Below, in pieces: positions 8,625 to 16,692 of a stretch of 31,373 bases of DNA. Source of the stretch: JBBTDV01 sp038042605 (GTDB lineage: Bacteria > Bdellovibrionota > UBA1018). Position 1 is the first letter of the stretch; every line of letters starts with the position of its first letter. The translations under genes were made by a program, and so were the position numbers. The notes beneath the pieces were generated by a model. That model was given only the letters and a program-made list of their open reading frames with translations. It had not been told where the DNA came from and did no database searches. Location of the stretch: the NCBI GenBank assembly GCA_964358645.1, contig CAYHPW010000030.1, positions 1 through 31,373 of the forward strand. The letters are read 5' to 3'.

Positions 8625-9079
8625 GGTCCCGGTGTGATTGGAAGGAACCTTGACAGGAATTGGCCTGCTGGAATTCTTCTTATGACTCTGCATGTTCTTG
8701 GCTGAAAAATTGCTTTGTAAAAAACTATTCTCGCGCGCCCGTCATCAAGTGAGGTGAATGTAGCGCTCCCGTTATCCAGTGAGCATCTATAGAAAGAGTC
8801 GTAGGTGGTGAGCCTTCCGATGATCTGATTGTCGGTGACGAATGTGTCGAATATGAAGTTGTATTCGATTTTATGTCCGATCGGGTAACCATAGTAGTCG
8901 GTGTATTCTACGGTGGTGTTGCCGATCAGTTGGTCTCCCATCGCATAGAACCACATGGCGCGGTTTGCTTCTGTATACCAGTTGCCCTCGAAATCAAGAT
9001 ATGGGCTGCCGTCATAAGCATGAGCATGGTTATAGAATATGAAGCCGAGTATGAATATAAATGTTTTAGCAGTTTTCAC
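8621..9079 (-). CDS. Small secreted protein of unknown function
   Basis: I do not recognise this protein. It is 152 residues, starts at a GTG preceded by AGGGGG at 5 bases, and has a clear signal peptide (KTFIFILGFIFY, cleavage after HAHA near residue 21). The mature part is rich in Tyr, Phe and Asp and appears all-beta. It includes YLDFEGNWYTEANRAMW, then two cysteines (FYRCSLD and PRTCRVIRR) that could form one disulfide. The GxW opening and strand pattern recall small calycin-like lipoproteins, but that is only a resemblance. The end overlaps the PilZ-like gene by 4 bases tail to tail. Confidence 0.6.
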   Translation of the reverse strand: MKTAKTFIFILGFIFYNHAHAYDGSPYLDFEGNWYTEANRAMWFYAMGDQLIGNTTVEYTDYYGYPIGHKIEYNFIFDTFVTDNQIIGRLTTYDSFYRCSLDNGSATFTSLDDGRARIVFYKAIFQPRTCRVIRRIPAGQFLSRFLPITPGP

Positions 9080-9206
9080 AGAAGCCCCCTTATCGAAAAA
9101 ATTATGGTGACAATTGCAGATTTGCCAGTGTTAGACAAGAGGGTAGGGGTAATACCGCAGGGCTGACTCAATGTGATGGCGGTTCGTATAGGGATTATGG
9201 TGGGCC

Positions 9207-9277
9207 AAAGCTTGAAATCCTCCGGGTGTGAAAACAGGTTGTCGTAAATCCATTTCTTCCCTTGGTTTTCAAGCTTT
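9207..9277. repeat. 11-base inverted repeat with long spacer and T-run
   Basis: AAAGCTTGAAA (9207-9217) is matched exactly by its reverse complement TTTCAAGCTTT (9267-9277), with a 49-base spacer and a run of T at the right arm. It sits in the 251-base gap between the small secreted protein gene and the acyltransferase gene. It could be a protein-binding site, a structured leader of the acyltransferase mRNA, or a degenerate terminator. The rest of the gap shows no gene I can support. Confidence 0.5.
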
Positions 9278-9330
9278 TTTAATGTTTGTGCTGCGCCTCA
9301 AACCGGACAGCATGTTACTATTAATATGTA

Positions 9331-10746
9331 ATGATGTTTAATACCTACCAATATGTCCTCTTCTTAGTGTTGGTTCTCATTCTTTATAGATTGCTACCTA
9401 CGGTCAGACAACGTAACTGGCTATTGCTTATCGCTGGCAGCATATTTTATGGAACCTGGAGCTATGGTTACTTGCTTCTCTTATATCTCACAATCATTGT
9501 TGATTACCTTGTTGGGAAGGCACTTTGGAAATATGAGAACCATCGAAGGACCATTTTTTTGGCGAGTATTTTCGTTAATATCGGAGTTTTAGCGGTTTTT
9601 AAGTATTCCGGTAGGGCACTAAGTAACGCCAACCATGTTTTGGATCTTGTCGGTGTACATTGGAGTTTTCCCGTGTGGGAGTTTTCGCTGCCTCTCGGGA
9701 TATCTTTTTATACGTTTCTATCTTTGAGCTATACCATCGATGTTTTTAGGCGGAAAACTGCGCCCGAGTCCTCTTTGCTTAATTACAGCGTCTTTGTCAC
9801 GTTTTTTCCTCACCTCATAGCTGGGCCGATCCTGCGAGCGAATGAATTTTTGCCTCAGGTCGCGAATCCAGTAGAAACCAATATTAAGCCTTTTTTTGGA
9901 ATTAATCGTATTGCGATCGGGTTAATTAAGAAAGTTGTGATTGCCGACTGGCTGGCGATGCTTGTTGAGCCTGTATATGACGACCCATCCAGCTTTAGTG
10001 GCTTGGCCTGTCTTTTTGCAACTTATTGTTATGCCTTTCAGATCTATCTCGATTTTTCTGGGTACATCGATATCGCCATTGGTAGCGCGTCTCTATTAGG
10101 ATATGAATTGCCGGTGAACTTTAATAGTCCTTATTTGGCTGGTAACATCACCAATTTTTGGAGGCGATGGCATATTTCGCTTTCGAACTGGTTGCGTGAT
10201 TATCTCTACATAAGCCTTGGTGGTAACAGGCTTGGGAAAATGCGAACCTACATCAATTTGATGATTACCATGTTACTTGGAGGTCTGTGGCATGGGGCTT
10301 CCTGGCGCTTTGTAATATGGGGTGGGATCCATGGCGCTTTTCTCGCCATACATAAATTACTCAAGGGCGAAGGTATGATCGAAGAACGGGTATATGTATT
10401 CAGCTGGAAGGCCTTAGCTACGTTTCAACTCGTATGTTTCAGCTGGATTTTCTTTAGGGCGACTTCAATGGAAAAGGCCTGTACGATAATCAGGTCAATT
10501 GTTCTTATACCGAAGGAGTTGTCTAGTGCAACGGTGTCTCCTGTATACTCAGTTTTGATCCTTTTGAGTTCACCGATAATGTTGTGGCTTTATGCTAATG
10601 CCACAAGATGGCGCAGAAGGTTGGAGACATTTTCGCCAAACTCCAATAGGGCGTGTCTGGGGTACGGGGTGGTTACGGCAGTCGCGGTTCTCGTGATGGC
10701 GATTTGTTCGGCGCCACAGATTAGCTTTATTTATTTTCAATTTTGA
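9331..10746 (+). CDS. MBOAT family membrane O-acyltransferase (AlgI/DltB-like)
   Basis: The product is 471 residues, the standard length. The opening MFNTYQYVLFLV, FPHLIAGPI (159-167), FQIYLDFSGYIDIAIG (236-251) and NFWRRWHISLSNWLRDYLY (275-293) are diagnostic of the AlgI group. The two conserved histidines are H281 and the catalytic H321 in GGLWHGASW. About ten membrane helices are evident. Such enzymes carry acyl groups across the inner membrane and pass them to a periplasmic partner that acetylates polysaccharide or teichoic acid. The partner gene follows 10 bases downstream. The acceptor here may be the polymer made by the neighbouring glycosyltransferases, but that is inferred. Confidence 0.95.
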   Translation: MMFNTYQYVLFLVLVLILYRLLPTVRQRNWLLLIAGSIFYGTWSYGYLLLLYLTIIVDYLVGKALWKYENHRRTIFLASIFVNIGVLAVFKYSGRALSNANHVLDLVGVHWSFPVWEFSLPLGISFYTFLSLSYTIDVFRRKTAPESSLLNYSVFVTFFPHLIAGPILRANEFLPQVANPVETNIKPFFGINRIAIGLIKKVVIADWLAMLVEPVYDDPSSFSGLACLFATYCYAFQIYLDFSGYIDIAIGSASLLGYELPVNFNSPYLAGNITNFWRRWHISLSNWLRDYLYISLGGNRLGKMRTYINLMITMLLGGLWHGASWRFVIWGGIHGAFLAIHKLLKGEGMIEERVYVFSWKALATFQLVCFSWIFFRATSMEKACTIIRSIVLIPKELSSATVSPVYSVLILLSSPIMLWLYANATRWRRRLETFSPNSNRACLGYGVVTAVAVLVMAICSAPQISFIYFQF

Positions 10747-10756
10747 GCATATTTTT

Positions 10757-11860
10757 ATGGAACCAGGGAAATTGGCTACAGGAAGATTGTACAAGAAAAA
10801 TATTGTCATAATCTTAACTGTTTTTTGCATTACGCTGGGTTTGATGCATTGGTTGTTTTCGATGGCGATTCAAACTATAGCCTATTATTCTGCTACGATC
10901 CCAGGATTTACGGGCAATATACTAAATGCCAGTCTTAACCCCAAGATTTCCCCTCGTGTCGTCGTGATAGGTAGCAGCATTTCTGGGGCGAGAGGGGCGG
11001 TTACTTTAGCTAGTCAACTTGGGAATTACCTCCAGTGGGGGAATGGCCTGGTTCTTAACATGTCTCATGACGGCAGGAATTTAGCTGATCAGCTAGCTGA
11101 GCTGATTATTGCCGAAAGGTATGGAATCGATGTGGCGGTAGTTGAAGTCAATCCTAGAACCTTCAATTCACGCATATATCCAGGGGGGGGGCCTTCTCGT
11201 GAACACATGATTGTGACCACTGAATCGGAAAAAGGCGGCACGGTCTTTCCATACGTACGAAACAGTGTTCGCTTTCAGATTATAAGGCAGCTCGGAGTCG
11301 AGGGAGTGTTAGACCTTATTGCGCGTAAGTTTGCTCCGGGCCGTCTAAGACATGTGGCCTCTGACAATAATGACGAAAAAGACAGCAGCGTGGTCGGCGG
11401 TGTGTTTGGTGCCCTTCGCGGAGTTATTCTGAAACCCAAGGAAAAACCGTTCAAATACCCAGATAAATTGCCTGAGTATGCCTTCAACGATATGTGCAAG
11501 AATTATATTCTCAAGAAAGTTAACGGCGTTGATATGGAAGTGTTCGAAGACATGCTAAAATGGAGCAGGAAGTCTCGGATTAAGGTGATTTTCTTTATTC
11601 CTCCGCTAAATCAAAGCCTAACGCAGCGGTGTGGTGCTGTGACTTCTGCGAACCTTAATCGATTGATCATGGAAATTCTGGCACGGGCAAGATCTGCTGG
11701 GATAACCATATTGGATTACTCAAACGTGCTTAATGGGCACGAGGAACTTTTCTATGACTATGCCCACTATCAGACAGGGAAGGGTGAGACCGCATTTTCG
11801 ATATGGATTCCAATGTTGGCCGATAAGGTCCGCGAGTTTAGTCACAAAAATCATATGTGA
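10757..11860 (+). CDS. SGNH/AlgJ-like membrane-anchored acyltransferase partner of the MBOAT protein
   Basis: The product is 367 residues with one N-terminal membrane anchor (about 15-38) and a periplasmic domain. VVVIGSSISGA (68-78) fits block I of SGNH hydrolases with a serine nucleophile at 73 or 74. VAVVEVNPRTF fits a central strand, and DYAHYQTGKGE supplies the catalytic Asp-His pair (D334, H337). The arrangement matches AlgI-AlgJ/AlgX and DltB-DltD pairs, in which the MBOAT protein delivers the acyl group and the SGNH protein transfers it. The short 10-base gap after the MBOAT gene supports cotranscription. It is more diverged than typical AlgJ, so the exact substrate cannot be named. 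Confidence 0.78.
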   Translation: MEPGKLATGRLYKKNIVIILTVFCITLGLMHWLFSMAIQTIAYYSATIPGFTGNILNASLNPKISPRVVVIGSSISGARGAVTLASQLGNYLQWGNGLVLNMSHDGRNLADQLAELIIAERYGIDVAVVEVNPRTFNSRIYPGGGPSREHMIVTTESEKGGTVFPYVRNSVRFQIIRQLGVEGVLDLIARKFAPGRLRHVASDNNDEKDSSVVGGVFGALRGVILKPKEKPFKYPDKLPEYAFNDMCKNYILKKVNGVDMEVFEDMLKWSRKSRIKVIFFIPPLNQSLTQRCGAVTSANLNRLIMEILARARSAGITILDYSNVLNGHEELFYDYAHYQTGKGETAFSIWIPMLADKVREFSHKNHM

Positions 11861-11878
11861 AGTTTAGGAATGCCCTCT

Positions 11879-12085
11879 ATGACTTTCATCATAAAACGGT
11901 TCCCTAGCTTGAGAAAAACTACCAGGAACAAGGAGATTTACAAAGTTAACCGCCAAAGGCGTAATGAGCGGTTGCTCAAGCTGATCTGGACGCGGCTTTT
12001 TAACTTTGACTTAGCGGATGCCGAGGCAGTGGTCCGCAAGTACGCTGCCGATAGAGATGCGAGAGAGGCTGTTGATCTAAGCTGA
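11879..12085 (+). CDS. Small basic hypothetical protein
   Basis: This is a 68-residue reading frame with an AGGA 9 bases before ATG 11879 (an ATG at 11870 is in frame but touches the AGGA). It follows the SGNH gene by 18 bases and could be the last gene of that operon. The sequence is strongly basic in the first half (KRFPSLRKTTRNKEIYK) and amphipathic-helical in the second (LADAEAVVRKYAADRDARE). I do not recognise a family, and it may be lineage-specific or a gene remnant beside the scar that follows. Confidence 0.4.
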   Translation: MTFIIKRFPSLRKTTRNKEIYKVNRQRRNERLLKLIWTRLFNFDLADAEAVVRKYAADRDAREAVDLS

Positions 12086-12142
12086 TTTTCTCCCCATGAG
12101 TAGAACTATTTCGATATTTGATAAGCACTTTCCACTGCGTGG

Positions 12143-12324
12143 ATGAAAATGCACCGCCAAACTGGTAAGGAATGGAGCATGGGCGTTTCACGGCAATATT
12201 GGAACGAAGCGTATCGCGACGGGGTTTTCTCGTCGCACTGGGACTATGATTTTCCTTCACAAGAGTTAATCGGCGCATTGTCCGTGCTAGAGTTTACTTC
12301 GGGCCGCGCGGCTCTTGACCTTGT
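12143..12324 (+). pseudogene. 5' fragment of a class I SAM-dependent methyltransferase
   Basis: About 60 codons are left. The segment QYWNEAYRDGVFSSHWDYDF followed by PSQELIGALSVLEFTSGRAALDL is the usual lead-in to the glycine-rich SAM-binding loop of small class I methyltransferases. The next residues should be a GCG/GxGxG-type loop, but after ALDL the sequence turns into transposase remnant. The SAM site, and hence activity, is missing. The break near 12324 is taken as an insertion followed by deletion. The downstream half of the methyltransferase is not present in the window. Confidence 0.65.
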
Positions 12325-12578
12325 TACTGATCGGGCGTGTTTTCATCATAAAAGTGATCACCGTCACCTCTTGCGGGAGGATTTGTTACAAAGGACTCAA
12401 GATTAGCTTCAGTAATGTCTTTGCAGGGCAAGATGTAGGGATTCGTCAAGTCGATGATAAAACCTGGCTAGTGAGCTTTATAGACTATGATCTCGGATAC
12501 TTCGATGAGGAGAGTGGACAGTTTGAACCCGGGCCTAGCCCATTCGGACCAAAAGTGTTACCTATGTCTTCGGTATAA
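12325..12578 (+). pseudogene. C-terminal remnant of an IS481-like transposase
   Basis: The frame ending at 12578 carries ITVTSCGRICYKG, then NVFAGQDVGIRQVDDKTWLV, SFIDYDLGYFDEESG and finally FGPKVLPMSSV. This is the strongly conserved tail of a family of IS481-type transposases with an integrase-like core. A frameshift lies near 12350: the preceding FHHK sits in the methyltransferase frame, while ITVTSCGRIC sits in the next frame. All of the catalytic DDE core is absent, so the element is dead. The last codons overlap the first of two terminal-repeat-like sequences. Confidence 0.72.
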
Positions 12579-12599
12579 TCTGTAACCTATGTGTCCGGA
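12556..12599 (+). repeat. Pair of 19-base near-identical direct repeats at the IS remnant's end
   Basis: TGTTACCTATGTCTTCGGT (12556-12574) and TGTAACCTATGTGTCCGGA (12581-12599) match at 15 of 19 positions, 25 bases apart start to start. The first encodes the transposase C-terminus. The outer copy probably is the terminal repeat of the insertion element. No matching left end was found in the window. Confidence 0.55.
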
Positions 12600-12615
12600 A
12601 TGGACCCTTGACGAA

Positions 12616-12692
12616 TGGTGGCTGAGGGCGGGATCGAACCGCCGACCTGCGGGTTATGAATCCGCCGCTCTCACCATCTGAGCTACCCAGCC
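12616..12692 (-). tRNA. tRNA-Met (CAU), elongator type
   Basis: The minus strand folds as a complete cloverleaf with encoded CCA (bases 12616-12618). The acceptor GGCUGGG pairs with CUCAGCC, the D arm is GCUC/GAGC with GG in the loop, the anticodon loop is UUCAUAA, and the T arm is GGCGG/CCGCC with UUCGAUC. The anticodon is CAU. G1-C72 pairing rules out an initiator. U4-A69 is the tRNA-Met-type pair, not the C4-G69 that marks tRNA-Ile2, so elongator Met is favoured. The anticodon stem closes with an A31-C39 mismatch. It is divergent from tilS. Confidence 0.93.
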
Positions 12693-12801
12693 GGCCTAAG
12701 TGTTAAACACAACAAATACCTTTTATCAGGTAGTGCCGCAATGGCAATCCTCATTTTGTCTATTGCTTTTTGGTTACACTGAAGACTAAAGCAAATAAAG
12801 T

Positions 12802-13821
12802 ATGTTCCATTATCGTAAACCAGGCGCCGTTGGCGGCCGCATTATAAGGCAGGCCATAGGACTGCTAAAGCAAAGAAAAGTGAAGTTACCATTAAATTCG
12901 CATATCCTCCTAGCAACCTCTAGCGGGAGTGACTCGCTTGCACTAGCGCATATGATGGTCCACTACGGGAGAAGAATAGCGCCATCTAATAAAATAACCT
13001 TGCTGCACATTAACCACGGTTGGCGTGGAAGTGAATCTGATGATGACGCAAGGTTTGTCCGGTGTTGTGCTGAAAATTGGAACGTGCCTGTTATTGTGCG
13101 GAAGCTGAAACGGACAAGAGTCCCTCAGGGCGAATCCTGGGAAAACGTAGCAAGGAGCGCACGAAAAGAGATCTTCGATCATGAGGCTGAAAAATTAGGT
13201 GGCGCTGTTGTATTAACAGCACACCAAGCTGATGACCTAGCAGAGACGTTGTTATGGCGAATTTTTACCGGCAGTGCAAGCAGCCATGGCGGCGGGATAG
13301 CAGTAGTAAATGGCCGCGAAATGAGGCCGTTTCTACGAATCCGCAAGGACGAACTTAAAGCATATCTGCGTGAGGAAAATCAAAACTGGAGGGAGGATTA
13401 TACTAATTTCTCCGGTAGATTCCTCCGATCACGTATGAGGCTTGAGATTATGCCAGCGATTGAAAAAATTTTTCCACGAGCTGTAGAGCATTTGGTTGAT
13501 TTGGCACTCGGAGCACAATTCGAATCATTCAAAAAATATGTTGAAAACAACGGTACATCTGAGATGGTGTCTGATAAGTTTTTTGATGATCAGCTTAAAC
13601 CTGAGCGGCTTTTGTTAGGGGTAGCTGGAATAGATGCAAGACGTTCGCATTGGCAAATGCTGTACAAAAAGTTGCGGAGCAGTCGAGGACAGAGAAAAGG
13701 TGAAATATATCTTCCAGGCGGTTGGCGCTTATATTTCGAATACTTACGCACGAAACCCAATGAACCACTTTCAGAACGCTGGATGCTTGAAAGGGCGGCT
13801 GGGACATACGTAAGTAGCTGA
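12802..13821 (+). CDS. tilS: tRNA(Ile)-lysidine synthase
   Basis: The enzyme attaches lysine to C34 of tRNA-Ile2(CAU) using ATP. The 339-residue protein has the N-type ATP pyrophosphatase fold. The PP-loop reads SSGSDS (40-45), where the family consensus is SGGxDS, so the first glycine is replaced by serine. LLHINHGWRGSESDDDA, the ENVARSARKEIF helix and TAHQADDLAETLLWRIFTGS are the other TilS signatures. It is shorter than the E. coli enzyme; the C-terminal tRNA-binding part is reduced to about 100 residues. It is the first gene of the rightward core run and lies 95 bases before ftsH. Confidence 0.93.
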   Translation: MFHYRKPGAVGGRIIRQAIGLLKQRKVKLPLNSHILLATSSGSDSLALAHMMVHYGRRIAPSNKITLLHINHGWRGSESDDDARFVRCCAENWNVPVIVRKLKRTRVPQGESWENVARSARKEIFDHEAEKLGGAVVLTAHQADDLAETLLWRIFTGSASSHGGGIAVVNGREMRPFLRIRKDELKAYLREENQNWREDYTNFSGRFLRSRMRLEIMPAIEKIFPRAVEHLVDLALGAQFESFKKYVENNGTSEMVSDKFFDDQLKPERLLLGVAGIDARRSHWQMLYKKLRSSRGQRKGEIYLPGGWRLYFEYLRTKPNEPLSERWMLERAAGTYVSS

Positions 13822-13916
13822 TTGTAACTAAATGAAAAGACAGGTAAAACCTGATTAGTTGAATTGATTTTTGTAGAGCAATCGGATAGCGTATCAATAG
13901 AGGGTTGGGCGTATTG

Positions 13917-15833
13917 ATGAAGCCATCACATAAGACAGTGGCGTTATGGTTAGTATTGATTTTGCTTTTTGCCAGTCTTTTTAAAGTTTTTGATTCAGGT
14001 AGTCGGAACCGCAAGGAAATAAAGTTTAGCGAATTTGTTCAATTCGTTAAGGACGGTAAGGTTACTGATATCACCTTTAAAGCTGATAATCTGATAGTCG
14101 GAACTTTTAAAGAGGCGCAGTCTGACGGCCGCAAGTATTTTGAAACATTCGGTGACACGGAAAACTCAAAAGTTTTCGAGATACTCGAAAAGAACAACAT
14201 AATTCCTAATTACGAAAGAAATGAGAAAACTCCCATTTGGCAGCAGGTGTTGATTTCATGGTTCCCAATGCTGCTTCTGTTTGTTTTCTTTTTTATTTTC
14301 ATGCGCCAGATACAGATAGGCGGCGGAAAGGCCATGTCTTTCGGCAAAAGCAAAGCGCGGCTTCTTACTGAATCAAGCAACAAGGTGACATTCAAGGACG
14401 TCGCGGGAGCCGAAGAGGCCAAGCAAGAACTCGAGGAAATAATCGAATTTCTCAAAGACCCGAAAAAATTTACAAGGCTTGGTGGCAGGATACCAAAAGG
14501 TGTTCTACTTATGGGAGCTCCTGGTACAGGAAAGACCCTGCTTGCAAAAGCGATTGCTGGTGAGGCAGGTGTGCCATTTTTCTCGATTTCCGGATCGGAT
14601 TTCGTTGAAATGTTCGTCGGTGTGGGTGCGTCCAGAGTGCGCGATCTTTTTGAACAGGGTAAGAAGCATGCTCCATGTATTGTCTTTATTGATGAGATAG
14701 ATGCGGTTGGAAGGCATCGCGGAGCCGGGCTTGGCGGCGGGCACGATGAGCGTGAGCAGACGCTCAATCAACTGCTGGTCGAGATGGACGGCTTTGAGTC
14801 TAATGAGGGTGTGATACTTATAGCTGCAACCAATAGACCTGATGTGCTGGATCCCGCTTTGCTTAGGCCAGGTCGTTTTGATCGCAGAGTTGTTGTTTCA
14901 GCTCCAGACGTGAAGGGCCGGGAGGCAATCCTGTCTGTGCATACACGTAAGACACCGATGGCGGCTGATATAAATCTTTCTGTCATTGCCAGGGGTACGC
15001 CGGGTTTTTCCGGCGCTGATCTTGAAAATCTTGTCAACGAAGCAGCATTGCTTGCAGCAAGGCAAAACAAGAAATTTCTTGAGATGCAGGATTTTGAGCA
15101 GGCTAAGGACAAGGTGCTTATGGGTGTTGAGCGGAAGAGCATGGTCTTAAGCGAACATGAGCGGCGTACGACGGCCTATCACGAAGCAGGCCACACGCTT
15201 GTTGGTAAATTCATCCCAGGGACCGATCCTATACATAAAGTTACGATAATTCCTCGCGGTATGGCTCTTGGTGTGACTCAGACATTGCCCAATGAAGATC
15301 GCGTGAATCTCACAAAGGATAGGGCAGAAAACAATATCGCGTTTTTAATGGGAGGACGTGTAGCCGAGGAGTTGGTGTTAAATCAGAGAACAACCGGTGC
15401 CGGTAATGATATAGAACGCGCAACTGATTTGGCCCGCAGGATGGTTACTGAATGGGGTATGAGTGATGTTTTAGGTCCCATTGCATTTGGTAAAAAAGAG
15501 GAAGCTATTTTCCTTGGCCGTGAAATCGCACAGCATAGGGATTATTCCGAACAAACTGCCCAGACGATTGATCGTGAAGTGCGCGATATCGTCGAGCGGA
15601 ACTACAAAAAAGCAAAGGATATAGTTTCAACACGCCTGCCGATCCTGCATGAGTTGGCCAAGGCTCTTTTGGAATATGAAACGCTTAATGGTGAAGATGT
15701 TGAGCGTGTGGTCAATGGGCTCAAAATAGAGCGACAGGCAGCGCCGAGCACTAACAATAATGACACGCCAAGCGCCGCAGCGCCTGTTACTTCTGTAACG
15801 GGGCGGACAGATCCAGCTCCGATGCCAGCGTAA
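13917..15833 (+). CDS. ftsH: ATP-dependent zinc metalloprotease FtsH
   Basis: This is the membrane-anchored AAA+ protease that extracts and degrades membrane and short-lived cytosolic proteins. From ATG 13917 it has two membrane segments (about 8-24 and 108-128) flanking a periplasmic loop. Walker A GAPGTGKT is at 200-207 and Walker B FIDEID ends with D259/E260, followed by the SRH region (AATNRPDVLDPALLRPGRFDR, broken here only by length). The zinc site HEAGH is at 422-426, with D498 in GAGNDIERAT as third ligand. The C-terminal tail is Ala/Pro/Thr-rich and probably disordered. In-frame TTG codons at 13905 and 13914 are alternative starts. It is followed directly by cdaA; the folP gene often found between them in related genomes is absent. 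Confidence 0.97.
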   Translation: MKPSHKTVALWLVLILLFASLFKVFDSGSRNRKEIKFSEFVQFVKDGKVTDITFKADNLIVGTFKEAQSDGRKYFETFGDTENSKVFEILEKNNIIPNYERNEKTPIWQQVLISWFPMLLLFVFFFIFMRQIQIGGGKAMSFGKSKARLLTESSNKVTFKDVAGAEEAKQELEEIIEFLKDPKKFTRLGGRIPKGVLLMGAPGTGKTLLAKAIAGEAGVPFFSISGSDFVEMFVGVGASRVRDLFEQGKKHAPCIVFIDEIDAVGRHRGAGLGGGHDEREQTLNQLLVEMDGFESNEGVILIAATNRPDVLDPALLRPGRFDRRVVVSAPDVKGREAILSVHTRKTPMAADINLSVIARGTPGFSGADLENLVNEAALLAARQNKKFLEMQDFEQAKDKVLMGVERKSMVLSEHERRTTAYHEAGHTLVGKFIPGTDPIHKVTIIPRGMALGVTQTLPNEDRVNLTKDRAENNIAFLMGGRVAEELVLNQRTTGAGNDIERATDLARRMVTEWGMSDVLGPIAFGKKEEAIFLGREIAQHRDYSEQTAQTIDREVRDIVERNYKKAKDIVSTRLPILHELAKALLEYETLNGEDVERVVNGLKIERQAAPSTNNNDTPSAAAPVTSVTGRTDPAPMPA

Positions 15834-15845
15834 TTCAGAGGGAAA

Positions 15846-16688
15846 GTGAAAGACCTGCTTATAAATCTTAAATCCAGCGTGCGGTTAGTAGACCTTCTGG
15901 ATTTGGGGATAGTGGCATTTATCGTTTACCGTATACTTCTTCTTATAAAGGGTACGCGCGCGATGCAGATGCTGACAGGACTCGGCATACTCGGCATAGG
16001 TTTTTTTATCGCATCGACGTTACAGCTTTTTACGACTCACTGGTTGTTCTCGTACTTCTTTGATTATCTGATATTGATAGTCATTGTTATTTTTCAGGAC
16101 GATCTTCGCCGCGCTTTGACCCATGTAGGAAAGAATCCTTTTTTTGCTGGGGCATCTGAAGAGGAAGAGCATGAAAATGTCGGTGAAATAGCCAAAGCCG
16201 CCACAAGACTTGCCAAAGAACGCATTGGCGCGCTCATTGTCATTGAGCGCGAGACTGGGCTTAAGAATTTCATCGATACGGGCTCACGTATTGATGCACG
16301 TGTTAATGCTGAATTGCTTTACACCGTTTTTGTGCCGACATCTCCCATCCATGACGGTGCGGTAATCATAACAGGCGGTCGTGTGGCAGCGGCTGGATGC
16401 TTCCTTCCTCTTTCCAAAGATCCTAATATCGACAGACGCTATGGGACAAGGCATCGAGCTGCACTTGGCCTGACGGAGGACACCGATGCGGTAGTAGTTC
16501 TTGTGTCTGAAGAAGCTGGCGAAGCGCATCTGGTGAAAAGCGGGAAGATTACAACAAATTTGAATGAACAGGAGCTGAGACAAAGCCTGGCGGCTCTGCT
16601 TGATCTTTCACGAAGTCATGCGACCATACCGCGAAGGATGAGAGGTTGGATTCAAGCAGTGCAGAACAAGTCTAAGACCGAAGAGTGA
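15846..16688 (+). CDS. cdaA: Diadenylate cyclase CdaA (c-di-AMP synthase)
   Basis: The enzyme condenses two ATP to cyclic di-AMP at the inner membrane. The 280 residues comprise about three N-terminal helices (within 20-85) and a DAC domain. The catalytic motifs DGAVII (170-175) and RHRAALG (202-208) are intact. The start is GTG with AGAGGG just upstream, 12 bases after ftsH. The order cdaA-cdaR-glmM is the conserved one in which CdaR and GlmM bind and modulate the cyclase, linking c-di-AMP to cell-wall precursor supply. The last 25 residues are basic and probably flexible. Confidence 0.96.
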   Translation: MKDLLINLKSSVRLVDLLDLGIVAFIVYRILLLIKGTRAMQMLTGLGILGIGFFIASTLQLFTTHWLFSYFFDYLILIVIVIFQDDLRRALTHVGKNPFFAGASEEEEHENVGEIAKAATRLAKERIGALIVIERETGLKNFIDTGSRIDARVNAELLYTVFVPTSPIHDGAVIITGGRVAAAGCFLPLSKDPNIDRRYGTRHRAALGLTEDTDAVVVLVSEEAGEAHLVKSGKITTNLNEQELRQSLAALLDLSRSHATIPRRMRGWIQAVQNKSKTEE

Positions 16689-16692
16689 GACA

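Noticed and set aside
8873..9166. 97-codon plus-strand frame across the secreted-protein gene and the gap
   Set aside because: Half is antisense to the signal-peptide gene and the rest has no recognisable domain.
13841..13853. CAGGT-AAA-ACCTG hairpin after tilS as a terminator
   Set aside because: The stem is only five pairs and is not followed directly by a T-run; the operon continues into ftsH.
14210..14767. Long minus-strand open frame of 185 codons inside ftsH
   Set aside because: It is antisense to the strongly conserved AAA+ domain and has a low-complexity Ser/Pro-rich product typical of shadow frames.
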